DNA of 64,000 nt from Maribacter dokdonensis DSW-8 (GCF_001447995.1 NZ_LDPE01000005.1:1-64000); one strand, 5' to 3'; counted from the stretch's first letter, positions 8,242 through 17,733 are shown. Made by a program: numbers and translations. Notes: generated from the letters alone by a model not told the origin.

Positions 8242-10254
8242 ATGAAAAAAATAACTACGGAAACAACAGGGGAACATAATCACGAGAATCCTGATAATCA
8301 TGATCACGAACATGACGGAATTTTAGGAAAGAACACTGAACTTTATTTTGCCATTTTAAGTGGAGTAACTTTAATAACTGGATTTCTAATAGAAAAGTTT
8401 TCTGAGCTTTCGGAGAGTGTTCCATTCGTACTCTATATTTTATCTTACATTTTTGGAGGATATTTTACCTTAAAAGAGGCCATTACTAAAATTGCCAAGG
8501 GCGAATTTGAAATTGATTTCCTTATGCTTGTCGCAGCCGCAGGAGCTGCCTATTTAGGTGAATGGGCAGAAGGTGCCCTGTTGCTGTTCCTTTTTAGTCT
8601 GGGTCACGCTTTGGAAAACTATGCTATGGGAAGGGCAAAAAAATCCATTGCGGCATTGACTAACCTGGCGCCTAAAACAGCATTGTTAAAGAAAGATGGC
8701 GACACTGTTGAAGTGGGTATTGAGGAGCTAAAGGTTGGTGATATTATCGTGGTACGGCCCAATAGCAAAATATCTGCCGATGGTGTTATTGTAAAAGGAA
8801 ATAGTAGTGTAGACCAGTCACCAATTACAGGAGAAAGTGTTCCAGTAGATAAGTTACCCATTGAATATCCAGAGAAGGAGTACACCTCAAAAAGTGATAT
8901 ACCTGATGAAAACCGTGTGTTTTCAGGAACTATTAATGGTAATAATACGCTTGAATTAAAAGTAATTAAAGAAGCTAAAGACTCTACATTAAATCGTTTG
9001 GTTACAATGGTTCAAGAGGCTCAGAATCAAAAATCGCCCACACAATTATTGACTGATAAATTTGAGAGGTATTATGTGCCGGCAGTAATCATACTGGTAA
9101 TAGCGCTCAACTTTGCTTTTTTGCTTATTGACGAAACTTGGAGTGAAAGTCTTTACCGTTCATTAGCAGTATTAGTAGCGGCAAGCCCTTGTGCTCTTGC
9201 AATTTCTACCCCTTCTGCTGTATTAAGTGGAGTAGCCAGAGCCGCGCGTGGCGGAGTTTTGATAAAGGGTGGCAGGCCATTGGAAGATTTAGGAGAACTT
9301 ACCGCTTTAGCCTTTGATAAAACTGGAACCCTAACGGAAGGAAAACCAAAACTTACCGATATTGAAAGTTTTGGAAATATTGGACATAAAGAGTTGTTAG
9401 AAATAGCTGTTGCCGTAGAGGAATTGAGTGATCATCCTTTGGCGAAGGCTGTTGTAAGGGATGGATCGAAAAAGCTTGGTAAAGACATTAAGATACCGGA
9501 TGCAGATGATTTGGAAGCCGTTCAAGGAAAGGGTATAAAAGCTAACTATCAAGGAAATACTATTTACATAGGCAATTTAGAACTTTTTGAAGATATTCAT
9601 AATGGTGTTCCAAGCGAAGTTTCGGAAAAGGTAAGAAGACTTGAGGGGGAAGGAAAGACCACTATGCTAATAAAAAGAGATGATGAATTTATAGGTATGC
9701 TTGGGCTAATGGACACGCCTCGAGAAAAAGCCAAGGAAACCCTTGCTCAGTTAAAGGAAATTGGTATTAAAAAAATGATAATGCTAACCGGTGATAATCA
9801 GAAAGTGGCAGATGCCGTAGCTAGGGAAATTGGGTTAACAGAAGCGCTTGGAAGTCTACTTCCGGAAGAAAAAGTAGAGGCCATCAAAAAACTTGCACAG
9901 CAGGAAAATAAACTCGCAATGATCGGTGACGGCGTTAATGATGCTCCAGCCATGGCTAACAGTACTGTTGGTATTGCCATGGGTGCAGCAGGTAGTGATG
10001 TAGCTTTAGAAACGGCAGATATTGCCTTAATGGCAGATAAGTTAGAAACACTTCCTTTTGCAATAGGTTTGAGTAGAAAAGCAAAGTCGGTTATTAAGCA
10101 AAATTTGTGGGTTAGTTTGGGGGTGGTAGCACTGTTAATCCCTGCAACTATAATAAGTTGGGCTAGTATTGGCATTGCCGTAGCTATTCATGAGGGCTCT
10201 ACGCTAATTGTAGTTATCAATGCGTTAAGGTTATTGGGCTACAAAAATAGATAA
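8242..10254 (+). CDS. P1B-4 type heavy-metal P-type ATPase
   Basis: ATP-driven export of a divalent metal from the cytoplasm. The cytosolic N-terminus is His-rich (about residues 11-26) and lacks a CxxC heavy-metal-associated domain. Visible motifs are TGES in the actuator domain, the membrane motif SPC (residues 315-317), the phosphorylation site DKTGT (Asp359), the nucleotide-domain HP in SDHPLA and GDGVNDAP. The last membrane segment has HEGST (His650). SPC together with HEG(S/G)T is the signature of subgroup P1B-4 (CoaT, CtpD and CzcP-like; Co, Zn or Fe), not of CPC-type copper or ZntA pumps. It is the last gene of the operon and matches the CzcA-type specificity of the RND pump. Confidence 0.9.
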   Translation: MKKITTETTGEHNHENPDNHDHEHDGILGKNTELYFAILSGVTLITGFLIEKFSELSESVPFVLYILSYIFGGYFTLKEAITKIAKGEFEIDFLMLVAAAGAAYLGEWAEGALLLFLFSLGHALENYAMGRAKKSIAALTNLAPKTALLKKDGDTVEVGIEELKVGDIIVVRPNSKISADGVIVKGNSSVDQSPITGESVPVDKLPIEYPEKEYTSKSDIPDENRVFSGTINGNNTLELKVIKEAKDSTLNRLVTMVQEAQNQKSPTQLLTDKFERYYVPAVIILVIALNFAFLLIDETWSESLYRSLAVLVAASPCALAISTPSAVLSGVARAARGGVLIKGGRPLEDLGELTALAFDKTGTLTEGKPKLTDIESFGNIGHKELLEIAVAVEELSDHPLAKAVVRDGSKKLGKDIKIPDADDLEAVQGKGIKANYQGNTIYIGNLELFEDIHNGVPSEVSEKVRRLEGEGKTTMLIKRDDEFIGMLGLMDTPREKAKETLAQLKEIGIKKMIMLTGDNQKVADAVAREIGLTEALGSLLPEEKVEAIKKLAQQENKLAMIGDGVNDAPAMANSTVGIAMGAAGSDVALETADIALMADKLETLPFAIGLSRKAKSVIKQNLWVSLGVVALLIPATIISWASIGIAVAIHEGSTLIVVINALRLLGYKNR

Positions 10255-10602
10255 TATGTTAATCTCTCAGGATACATTTAATTGTCGTCTAATTTTAAAA
10301 GAGACTTTGTTATTTGGCTTTCCTGCTGTACATTCCAATTTCCCTATAGCTTCATATGTGAAATTTTAGGAGTTTTATCAGAATGAGGTATCGTATTTTA
10401 TTATCTCCTTGTGTATAATCCACAATAACTTTTGAGGGTTCATACAAGTTATATTGATCATATTCAATTATATAGCAATGGACAAAAAAGAAAAGCGAGA
10501 AATTGTTAGACTAATATTTATCATATTTTCTTTGAAAATTGAATCTTATTTTGCGCATTAATAGCAGTCTGGACTTTGATGGTTAGTAAAATGGCATAAA
10601 CG
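10255..10602 (+). other. 348-bp gap without a convincing gene
   Basis: Sequence between the P-type ATPase and the cardiolipin synthase. The only short plus-strand frame of note starts at 10478 and codes for 27 residues with no recognisable feature. A weak -7-like element TTATTTTG at 10546-10553 could serve the cls gene. No clear terminator hairpin, palindrome of the local Crp/Fnr type or repeat was seen. Confidence 0.4.
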
Positions 10603-12012
10603 ATGTGGACTTCAATATTTATAGGTATTTACGTAGTTGTGGCATTTACTATTGTGCTGTCAATTTTACTTTACGGGGCAAAACCAACAAAAAGTTTGGC
10701 GTGGCTGCTTGCAATATTTGCTATACCCATTGGTGGAATTTTCCTTTACCTCTTGTTGGGCAGAAACAGAAGAAGAGATAAACTAATTGAACTGGAAAAA
10801 GACCTTTTTAACAAACAACCTAAACCTAGTCATCAGCATGTGAATGAATTCAATGGTAGGTATAAAAAATTGATGGCGCTAAATTATAGGAATTCACATT
10901 TTCCGCCTACTACGGGCAATGACCTAACTATTTTAAAAGACGGTAAAACAACCTTTGAGACTATTTTTCATGCTTTGGAATGCGCCACCAAACGAATTCA
11001 TATTCAATATTACATATTTGAAGAAGGTGATCTAGCATCTAGGTTGTTAGAATTGTTCGAGAAAAAAATAGCTGAAGGTGTTGTAATAAGGTTAATATAT
11101 GATGGCATTGGTAGTTTCTCATTGAGTAAGAAATATCTAAAGGAATTAATTAAAATAGGGGTAGAAGTTTATTCTTTTCTACCTTTTAAGTTCGGTAGAT
11201 ATTTTTATTCCCTAAACTTTAGAAACCACAGAAAAATTATAGTAATCGATGGTGAAATTGCATTTACAGGAGGAATAAATATATCTGATAAATACCTTAA
11301 AGGGCAGGTTGGTTTGGGTAAGTGGCATGATATGCATTTAAAACTTATTGGTGCTGCTGCAACGCAATTGGACCAAGTATTTATGACAGATTGGTATTTG
11401 GTTAGTACTAAACTATTGCAACCCATTCAAATACCGGAAAAGACAAAAGAATTAGTAGTGCAAAATGAAATGGTACAAATAGTTGCAGGCGGACCGGATG
11501 ATGATTTTCCGGCATTGGAGCAAACCTATTTTACCATTGTTAACATGGCAAAAGAATATGTGTATATTACCAACCCTTATATAATACCAGGTCAGGCATT
11601 GATAAGAGCTTTACAGACTGCGGCTTTAAGTGGGGTAGATGTTAGGTTACTGGTATCTGAGAATGCAGACAATAAAGTAGTAAGTTGGTCTGTACATTCT
11701 TATTTTGAACTTTTCTTGAAAGCTGGTATAAAAATCTATCTATTTCCAGATGGTTTTTTACATAGTAAAATAATGGTAAGTGATGATGCGGTTTCATCTA
11801 TTGGAACGGCAAATTTAGATGACCGTAGTTTTGAACAGAATTATGAGGTCAATGCTATTATGTACCACAAACATATGGCCGAACTTTTGAAAGAGGATTT
11901 TTTACAAGATTGTAGTATCAGTAATGAATTGATTTACGAAGAATACTTAAAAAGAAAGTGGACCAAGAAATTACAGGAAGGGATAGGCAGGGTACTTAGT
12001 CCGTTGTTCTAA
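10603..12012 (+). CDS. cls: Cardiolipin synthase
   Basis: Membrane-bound phospholipase-D-type enzyme that joins two phosphatidylglycerol molecules to make cardiolipin. Two N-terminal membrane helices (about residues 5-28 and 35-55) are followed by two catalytic HKD motifs: HRKIIVIDG (His209) and HSKIMVSDD (His387) with the trailing GTANLDDRS. The 469-residue length is normal for ClsA-type enzymes. The gene stands alone on the plus strand and converges with the lipoprotein gene at 12024, with only 11 bp between them. Confidence 0.93.
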   Translation: MWTSIFIGIYVVVAFTIVLSILLYGAKPTKSLAWLLAIFAIPIGGIFLYLLLGRNRRRDKLIELEKDLFNKQPKPSHQHVNEFNGRYKKLMALNYRNSHFPPTTGNDLTILKDGKTTFETIFHALECATKRIHIQYYIFEEGDLASRLLELFEKKIAEGVVIRLIYDGIGSFSLSKKYLKELIKIGVEVYSFLPFKFGRYFYSLNFRNHRKIIVIDGEIAFTGGINISDKYLKGQVGLGKWHDMHLKLIGAAATQLDQVFMTDWYLVSTKLLQPIQIPEKTKELVVQNEMVQIVAGGPDDDFPALEQTYFTIVNMAKEYVYITNPYIIPGQALIRALQTAALSGVDVRLLVSENADNKVVSWSVHSYFELFLKAGIKIYLFPDGFLHSKIMVSDDAVSSIGTANLDDRSFEQNYEVNAIMYHKHMAELLKEDFLQDCSISNELIYEEYLKRKWTKKLQEGIGRVLSPLF

Positions 12013-12023
12013 TATATTAGTAT

Positions 12024-12662
12024 TTATTCTATTTGGGAAGTAAAGACCAAATCCTGGTCTTCCATAGCTATAATAACCATTTTTACATAGTCTTTTATTG
12101 CCTTTTCAATATTATCGGGTTCTGTTATTTCAATAATGCCACGCCAAATCATGGCTCTTTCCTTTCCTTCGCAGATACAATATAAGGTAGTCTCTGCATG
12201 GTAAACAGTAAATTTTTCATAGTAGTTGTCATCGTAATAAATACCTTGGTGTTCTAAGTAATCGTCATTGAACCTAGACTGGTGGTCATCCCATCTGGAA
12301 ATAGATTTTACAAAGCTTTCACGATTTTCAGAGCCTGTGATTTTGGTCAAAAGAATAGCATCAAAATCCTTATCTAGTAAGCTCTGTTCAACATTGTCCA
12401 ATTCGGTTTCGGTTTTACGAGAATCTGTAAGTGATAAGTCGAAAATATCAATACTTCGCCATGCTTCAACCCCTCTTTCAGAAAATTCATGCTGTAGTTT
12501 GGTTTCAAAGCTTTCCCTGTTATTTTTATCTTGTGCCATGCCAACTATAAGTACTTTATTGGCGTTGAAAAGTACAATATCCGGATTTTTCCAATTTTCA
12601 ACTAAACTGATAGATGAGCAGCCCATCAACATTAAAGAGAACAAAACCATAAACTTTTTCAT
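12024..12662 (-). CDS. Hypothetical lipoprotein
   Basis: A 212-residue protein with a lipoprotein signal (MKKFMVLFSLMLMGCSS, lipidation Cys15). The mature part opens with VENWKNPD and continues KVLIVGMAQDKNNRESFETKLQHEF, an alpha/beta layout resembling small periplasmic lipoproteins that bind or assemble in the envelope. An acidic tail follows. No catalytic motif is visible and I assign no function. It follows the usp genes on the same strand after a 314-bp gap containing a likely terminator, so it is probably transcribed separately. Confidence 0.75.
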   Translation of the reverse strand: MKKFMVLFSLMLMGCSSISLVENWKNPDIVLFNANKVLIVGMAQDKNNRESFETKLQHEFSERGVEAWRSIDIFDLSLTDSRKTETELDNVEQSLLDKDFDAILLTKITGSENRESFVKSISRWDDHQSRFNDDYLEHQGIYYDDNYYEKFTVYHAETTLYCICEGKERAMIWRGIIEITEPDNIEKAIKDYVKMVIIAMEDQDLVFTSQIE

Positions 12663-12976
12663 GACACAGTATGTTTTATTTCTGTCGAAGGTACTTTATA
12701 TCCAAGGTTGTAAAAATGACCATTGTCAGTTCTATTTTATAGTACAGCAGCTTATAAGACTGTTTTATAGAAATAGGTTAATACTTTCTTCTAGTTTTGG
12801 AATATGGCAGTTCCATCGTTGGCATTTCTAAATCTTACAACAAATATTTTTGAATAAAAAACCGCCAATGAAAAGAATTCTTTGACGGTTTGGTTTTAGA
12901 CATTAACCAACTAAAAATGTCTAAAATGCTTATATGATTTTCATTTTTTGGTAAATGTAAATACCAAAGAAACGTA
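12663..12976. other. 314-bp gap with a terminator and no gene
   Basis: Region between the hypothetical lipoprotein and the first usp gene. Apart from the terminator hairpin at 12856-12892 I see no gene, and no palindrome of the Crp/Fnr type. It must contain the promoter of the lipoprotein gene, but no clear -7 element was recognised. Confidence 0.4.
12856..12892 (-). terminator. Rho-independent terminator of usp unit
   Basis: Hairpin with arms AAACCGCCAA (12859-12868) and TTGACGGTTT (12882-12891), one mismatch, followed on the minus strand by a run of six T (12856-12861). It lies 85 bp after the stop of the usp gene at 12977. A weaker T-rich tract on the other side could make it bidirectional. 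Confidence 0.6.
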
Positions 12977-13816
12977 TTAATGTAATGCTAAAATGGGTAC
13001 ATCGCTGTCGTAACCAATTTCTTTAATCAATGGTTTAGAAAAGACACTACCAAAAAAGAAATGTTTTCGGTTAATGAAAGACACCATATCACTTTCTCTA
13101 CTTTCAACAAAAAGCTGTATACCCTTGCCCAAATTCTTCTCTTTTAAGGTATGAAATTGATGTTTAGTCTCACTTAAAATAGATGATAATAATTGTTTAT
13201 TGCTTAATTGGGTTTCTGTAAGTTCTTTATTGTTTTCTAAATGCAATACGGCAATTTCGGCATTGTGCATATTAGCCAATTCTATAAGGTATTTAAACTC
13301 TGGTCTTTTATAGACATCTTTAAAATCTGTTGGAAAAACTATCTCTTTAGGCGACATGAACGATACATGTTCTGGTATGGCTAGTACTGGACATTCTCTA
13401 ATTTTCTCCATGGCCATAACGGTATTACTGCCAAATAGGACACCTTTAGAGCCTGTAGCCCCTTTGGTTCCCATTGCGACCAAATCAATATCTTTCTCTT
13501 TTATGTTTTGCTTAATGGCTTCTGACAGAAAGTTCGCTGTAGATTCTGTAAAATAATTGTGTTTAAAGTTCTCTTCATGTAAGCCAAGGGTGTTGATCAG
13601 TTTATCAAATTTCTTTTCTGATTCCTGTTTTGCTAGTAGGTATTCTGCACTTCCTTCTTCAGGTATATTTAGACTATTGGTCGTATATTTTTCAAAACTG
13701 AACACGTTTAGAAAATAAAAGTCACAATTAAGTTTTGCATACAGATCAATGGTGTACCAAATGGCATTAAGGGCATTTTTAGAAAAATCCGTAGGTATTA
13801 AAATACGCTTGTTCAT
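12977..13816 (-). CDS. Tandem-domain universal stress protein
   Basis: A 279-residue protein made of two UspA folds. Domain 1 (about 1-145) has the nucleotide-binding loop MGTKGATGSKGVLFGSN, fitting G-x2-G-x9-G-S. Domain 2 ends KPLIKEIGYDSDVPILAL and lacks that loop. The start is taken as the ATG at 13816 (MNKRILIPTDFS), matching its paralogues. An ATG at 13840 lies upstream of where transcription should begin, since the -7 element is at 13841-13848. It has its own Crp/Fnr-type promoter. Such proteins are typically induced under low oxygen or growth arrest. Confidence 0.88.
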   Translation of the reverse strand: MNKRILIPTDFSKNALNAIWYTIDLYAKLNCDFYFLNVFSFEKYTTNSLNIPEEGSAEYLLAKQESEKKFDKLINTLGLHEENFKHNYFTESTANFLSEAIKQNIKEKDIDLVAMGTKGATGSKGVLFGSNTVMAMEKIRECPVLAIPEHVSFMSPKEIVFPTDFKDVYKRPEFKYLIELANMHNAEIAVLHLENNKELTETQLSNKQLLSSILSETKHQFHTLKEKNLGKGIQLFVESRESDMVSFINRKHFFFGSVFSKPLIKEIGYDSDVPILALH

Positions 13817-13840
13817 TATGGAATGATTTAGATGGTTCAA

Positions 13841-13883
13841 TAAATATATGCGCTAACCATTTGATTCACTATGACATATATCA
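13841..13883 (-). promoter_or_regulatory. Crp/Fnr-type promoter of usp (12977)
   Basis: Palindrome TGACATATATCA at 13872-13883 and a minus-strand -7 element TATATTTA at 13841-13848. Their centres are 33 bp apart, the class II activator arrangement. The palindrome overlaps the stop codon of the preceding usp gene. Confidence 0.65.
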
Positions 13884-14729
13884 GTCCTGTACAGGTAGTA
13901 TTAAAAACGGAACTGTAGCATAGATACTTAAATCCATTATTACAGGTTCATGTAAAAAACGTTGAAAAAACCTTCTACGGTGATAAGACATTGCCAGCAT
14001 ATTTATTTCTCTTTCAACTATAAAATCTTGAATAACATTGGCTTTGTCTGCGTAGTTCCAGATTTCATCATAACTATGTGGTATGTGAAGCAAACATTTA
14101 TCCAGTAATTTCTGATTGGAAATTTGCTTTGAAGACATTATTTCTTCTTCATTGATATGAAGAACCGCTACCGAGGCGTCTGTAATGGCTGCAATGTTCA
14201 ATAACATAGATAGCGTACTTTTGGTACATCCTTTTTTATAATCGGTCACAAAGGCAATTTCTTTTATAGGTTTAAATGAAATTTCTTTGGGTATTGCCAA
14301 GATTGGGCACTGTGTAATGGTATTCGCGATCTGTATGGTATTACTGCCCTTAAACAGTTCCTTGGCTCCTGTTTTTCCTTTATTGCCTAAAACGATAAGG
14401 TCAATTTTGTAATCCACCAATGTTTTTGAAATTAAAGTAGACAGACTTCCTTTGCTTGAAATGGTTTTGAATAAATGCTTGTCGTTAGCTGTGTCCAAAA
14501 CAATTTTATGAACGGTTTTAGTCAGATTTTCATTTGAGTTGGCTTCAAGCTTTTTTAAAACTTTCTCACCTGTAAATAATGCATTTTTGGCACTGACCAC
14601 AATGTCATCATATGCATTGACCAGGTAGAAAGTACATTGGTTTTCGGCAAAAATCTGTGTTGCATAAAAAAGGGCATTATACGCTTCATTGGAGAAATCC
14701 GTTGCAACAAGTATATTTTTAATTTTCAT
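13881..14729 (-). CDS. Tandem-domain universal stress protein
   Basis: A 282-residue, two-domain UspA protein starting MKIKNILVATDFS. The first domain carries the nucleotide loop LGNKGKTGAKELFKGSN. The second ends EPVIMDLSIYATVPFLIL and has no loop of that type. It is the second gene of a two-gene unit: the upstream usp gene ends 5 bp before its start. The substrate or partner of these proteins is not known, and roles in ATP binding and stress survival are inferred from the family. It is clearly diverged from its neighbours, so the array is not a recent duplication. Confidence 0.87.
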   Translation of the reverse strand: MKIKNILVATDFSNEAYNALFYATQIFAENQCTFYLVNAYDDIVVSAKNALFTGEKVLKKLEANSNENLTKTVHKIVLDTANDKHLFKTISSKGSLSTLISKTLVDYKIDLIVLGNKGKTGAKELFKGSNTIQIANTITQCPILAIPKEISFKPIKEIAFVTDYKKGCTKSTLSMLLNIAAITDASVAVLHINEEEIMSSKQISNQKLLDKCLLHIPHSYDEIWNYADKANVIQDFIVEREINMLAMSYHRRRFFQRFLHEPVIMDLSIYATVPFLILPVQD

Positions 14730-14734
14730 AGCTT

Positions 14735-15568
14735 TTATTGTGGAATTACCAAGAATGGAACGGTTACATGAAAGCCTATTTTCTTAATGACAGGCTCAAT
14801 GAACAAACGCTCAAAAAAGGTGTGTTTGTTCTGTATCATTACCAATAAATTTATTTTTTGTTTGATCTGAAATTCATTGATGGCAGCTATAACTTCATTA
14901 CTGGGTACTTCATGAAAAAAGCCACTTTCGGATAACACTTTGGCAAGTTGTTCTTTATTTTTTTCTTGTATCGGATTTAATTCATCGCCGGTGTAAACAT
15001 GCATTACATTTACCAGAGAGATATGAGAATGGGTAATTTTCAAAAGTTGTTCCAAACTTTTCTTGTCTAGCCATACCTCAAAATCATTGGGAAACAGTAT
15101 CTGTTCTGGAGCTTCATATTCAAAGCCTGAAGGAATGACCAAAACTGGACATTTTGCATTTTTAATGACATGTACGGTGTTGGTGCCCAATAATATTTCC
15201 TTTGCCCCAGAAGCACCTTGCGTACCCATGACAATGATATCTATTTGTTCTGCCTCTACGGTTCTAGTGATTTCGCTAGAAAGTACATTCAGAGCAGAAT
15301 GGGTGATAAAAGTGTGAAGGGGATTATTAAATTCCTTTTCTAATGTATTTTTTAGTGCTTCAAGATTATCTTGCGAGTTCTGTTGCACAATATCTCCAAG
15401 ACCAATTTGCGCCGGACTCCCCATTAAATATTCTGTATGATATACCGGCGGCATGTAACTGTTCAATAGAAAAAATGTGCATTTAAGATCTTTGTATAGT
15501 GTTAGGGCATACCGTATAGCGGTCAATGCGTTTTCAGAAAAATCTGTAGGTAGTAAAATACGTGTCAT
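14735..15568 (-). CDS. Tandem-domain universal stress protein
   Basis: A 277-residue, two-domain UspA protein starting MTRILLPTDFSENALTA. The nucleotide loop in domain 1 is MGTQGASGAKEILLGTN. The C-terminal domain has the family-specific ending HTFFERLFIEPVIKKIGFHVTVPFLVI shared, with variations, by the other five proteins of the array. It is the first gene of a unit with the usp gene at 13881 and is driven by the Crp/Fnr-type promoter at 15589-15631. A thioredoxin gene diverges on the other side of that site. Confidence 0.88.
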   Translation of the reverse strand: MTRILLPTDFSENALTAIRYALTLYKDLKCTFFLLNSYMPPVYHTEYLMGSPAQIGLGDIVQQNSQDNLEALKNTLEKEFNNPLHTFITHSALNVLSSEITRTVEAEQIDIIVMGTQGASGAKEILLGTNTVHVIKNAKCPVLVIPSGFEYEAPEQILFPNDFEVWLDKKSLEQLLKITHSHISLVNVMHVYTGDELNPIQEKNKEQLAKVLSESGFFHEVPSNEVIAAINEFQIKQKINLLVMIQNKHTFFERLFIEPVIKKIGFHVTVPFLVIPQ

Positions 15569-15588
15569 AATACTATAATTTAATAGAA

Positions 15589-15631
15589 TAAAGTTACCTT
15601 CATTAGGTAGATTATAGTATGATATTCGTCA
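15589..15631 (-). promoter_or_regulatory. Crp/Fnr-type promoter of usp (14735)
   Basis: Palindrome core TGATATTCGTCA at 15620-15631 with a minus-strand -7 element TAACTTTA at 15589-15596, centres 33 bp apart. The same 12-bp core recurs exactly at 50091. The thioredoxin start on the plus strand is equally distant (about 56 bp), but the plus-strand position expected for a -7 element (15655-15662, TATTATAT) is a poor match. Confidence 0.65.
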
Positions 15632-15681
15632 GTATTGAAAAGTATTTAATTGGTTATTATATAGTATAAAAGTAGTATGTA

Positions 15682-15981
15682 ATGAGAAAACTTTTTAAAA
15701 AGACCATAGCCTCGGAAAATCCCACATTGGTGTACTTTTTTGCATCTTGGTGTGTACCCTGTAAACTTATGAGGCCAACAGTGGAGAAAATAGTAGAAGA
15801 AGGGGCAACAGCGATCAATAGTCTTGAAATAGACGTAGAGCTAGAAAAGGCAATTGTAAAAAAATATAAAATTAAGGGTGTACCTACCTTGGTATTGTTC
15901 AAGAACGGTTTACCCATGTGGAGGCATACAGGTGTTATGCCCATTGAGGATATTAGATTGGCAATAAATGAATATCGTTAA
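15682..15981 (+). CDS. Thioredoxin
   Basis: A 99-residue single-domain thioredoxin without signal peptide, so cytoplasmic. The active site is WCVPCK (Cys24, Cys27), with V-P instead of the usual G-P, and the cis-proline loop is KGVPTLVLF. It would reduce disulfides at the expense of thioredoxin reductase, which is not encoded here. The gene lies divergent to one usp unit and convergent with another, inside the usp array, which suggests a link to the same redox or oxygen response. The atypical V at the active site may shift its redox potential. Confidence 0.9.
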   Translation: MRKLFKKTIASENPTLVYFFASWCVPCKLMRPTVEKIVEEGATAINSLEIDVELEKAIVKKYKIKGVPTLVLFKNGLPMWRHTGVMPIEDIRLAINEYR

Positions 15982-16008
15982 AGTACTTTTGCTATAAAAC
16001 CTTCTTTG

Positions 16009-16848
16009 TTACTCATGTATAACCAGAAATGGTACTTTGGTATGGTAGCTAATTTTTTCAACTGTTGGCCTAAATAGAATTCGTTCTAGAAAATTAAGAT
16101 TTTTTGCCACCATGATTACCATATCAAGATTTCTGCTCTCGGTAAAACATTGTACTGATTCGTCTATGCTTTTTCCTGTGATATTATGATAGGTACAAAC
16201 ATTATCCTTAAAATAATCTAATATGAAATTTTTGACTTTAGTTTGATTTTGGCTCAACGCTTCATTTGCGCCAGAAATATAAAGTAAGCGTAAGGCAGAT
16301 CTTTTTAGAAGAATTATATCTTTTATCGTTTCCAAGACTTTGATATCGTAAGCGATATTTAAATCTGAGGGAAAACCAATTTCCTGAATATTTTCATAAC
16401 ATGCATTTTCAGGTACAGCCATTACATTACAGGGAACTTTGGTAATTACATTACCGGTGTTACTACCTATGGATACTGATTTAAGTCCCGTGGCACCTTT
16501 TGTGCCCATAATTATTAAATCGATTTTGTTATTGATCACCAAAGTCTTTAGTTCATTAATGAGAAAACCATATATAGCCTGAACTTTAAAATTATGTTTT
16601 GCATTTAATGGAAGTTTTTCAATTCTCTTTAATAGATGCTGTAATTTTTCTTTAGGCTCTGCAAGTATGGTTTCTTCTAAAATATCTGGTGAAACATATA
16701 ATGCAGCTTCTCCGCTAGAATTGGTATTTATAGCGTTGATGTGCACAAGATGAAAGGTACATTGCGTTTTTTTGAAGAATGTAATTCCGTATAAAATAGC
16801 GTTCCAGGCATTATCGGAGAAATCGGTAGGGATTAATATGTTTTTCAT
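16009..16848 (-). CDS. Tandem-domain universal stress protein
   Basis: A 279-residue UspA pair starting MKNILIPTDFSDNAWNA. The nucleotide loop in domain 1 is MGTKGATGLKSVSIGSN. Domain 2 ends NFLERILFRPTVEKISYHTKVPFLVI. It is the third and last gene of the unit 17734-16872-16009, with 23 bp to the gene before it. It shares the NAWNAI N-terminal stretch with the 16872 product, so these two are the closest pair in the array. Confidence 0.87.
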   Translation of the reverse strand: MKNILIPTDFSDNAWNAILYGITFFKKTQCTFHLVHINAINTNSSGEAALYVSPDILEETILAEPKEKLQHLLKRIEKLPLNAKHNFKVQAIYGFLINELKTLVINNKIDLIIMGTKGATGLKSVSIGSNTGNVITKVPCNVMAVPENACYENIQEIGFPSDLNIAYDIKVLETIKDIILLKRSALRLLYISGANEALSQNQTKVKNFILDYFKDNVCTYHNITGKSIDESVQCFTESRNLDMVIMVAKNLNFLERILFRPTVEKISYHTKVPFLVIHE

Positions 16849-16871
16849 GGTGACCGTTTAATTTTAACTAA

Positions 16872-17717
16872 TTAGTATTGGGGCAAAAACAAAACCGGAA
16901 TTTTAGAATGAAACGCAATTTTGTTGACAACCGGTTCTCCTATAACTTTCTCCCAAAATGTATGTTGATGTCTAATTAAGCTAAGAATTGCGGCATTATT
17001 GTTACCTACATATTCATCAATACTTGTAGATATGTTTATGACGAACGGTATGTTACTGAATTTATATTTTTGACCGGTGAGTCTTTCTCTAAGTACATCT
17101 TTATGTAATTCTTGATTGTCGTTTAAATTAAACTCCAAAGCAACATGTACAATTTCAATAGAAGCTTTCCATATTTTAGAAAGTTCTAGAATAGGCTCTA
17201 ATACACTTTTCTTATAAGCTGAACTATAATCCGTAGCAAAGATTACTTGGGTCAAGTTTTGAAAATTATGTCCGGTAGGTACCGTAAGTATAGGAATGTT
17301 CTTGATATGCTTTAAGACTTTTACGGTGTTGCTTCCCAAGAAAACCTCTTTGGCACCGGTAGCACCTTGTGTACCCATTATTAAAAAATCTATATCATTT
17401 TTATGGATAACGTTCTCAACCGAGGTTTCTAAGTTTCCCGGTTTTGACAAGGTCGTAAATTGATGTTTTGGATTTTTATGGTTTGTGTTTAAATAGGATA
17501 GTACTTCTTCTAATTCTTGAGCCGAGTATTTTGAAAGTGAATCATATATTGCTCCAAGTCGTTGCTGACTTTTAGCACCCATAAGATTTAAAGGGGTAGG
17601 CTCGTAAGCATGAAGTAAATAGAAGTGGCATTCGACTTCTGCATATATTTTCAACGCGGTAAAAATGGCGTTCCATGCATTATCAGAGAAATCCGTAGTA
17701 ATCAATAAATTTTTCAT
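16872..17717 (-). CDS. Tandem-domain universal stress protein
   Basis: A 281-residue UspA pair starting MKNLLITTDFSDNAWNA. The nucleotide loop is MGTQGATGAKEVFLGSN. The C-terminal domain ends HTFWEKVIGEPVVNKIAFHSKIPVLFL. It is the middle gene of a three-gene unit, 16 bp after the stop of the 17734 gene and 23 bp before the 16009 gene. No separate promoter is visible. Confidence 0.87.
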   Translation of the reverse strand: MKNLLITTDFSDNAWNAIFTALKIYAEVECHFYLLHAYEPTPLNLMGAKSQQRLGAIYDSLSKYSAQELEEVLSYLNTNHKNPKHQFTTLSKPGNLETSVENVIHKNDIDFLIMGTQGATGAKEVFLGSNTVKVLKHIKNIPILTVPTGHNFQNLTQVIFATDYSSAYKKSVLEPILELSKIWKASIEIVHVALEFNLNDNQELHKDVLRERLTGQKYKFSNIPFVINISTSIDEYVGNNNAAILSLIRHQHTFWEKVIGEPVVNKIAFHSKIPVLFLPQY

Positions 17718-17733
17718 GGCTATAGAAGATTAG

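Noticed and set aside
10478..10561. 27-residue open frame before cls
   Set aside because: Very short, with no recognisable feature; not enough to call a gene.
12268..12831. 187-residue open frame on the plus strand
   Set aside because: It is antisense to the lipoprotein gene at 12024-12662, has no family features, and the lipoprotein signal on the other strand is clear.
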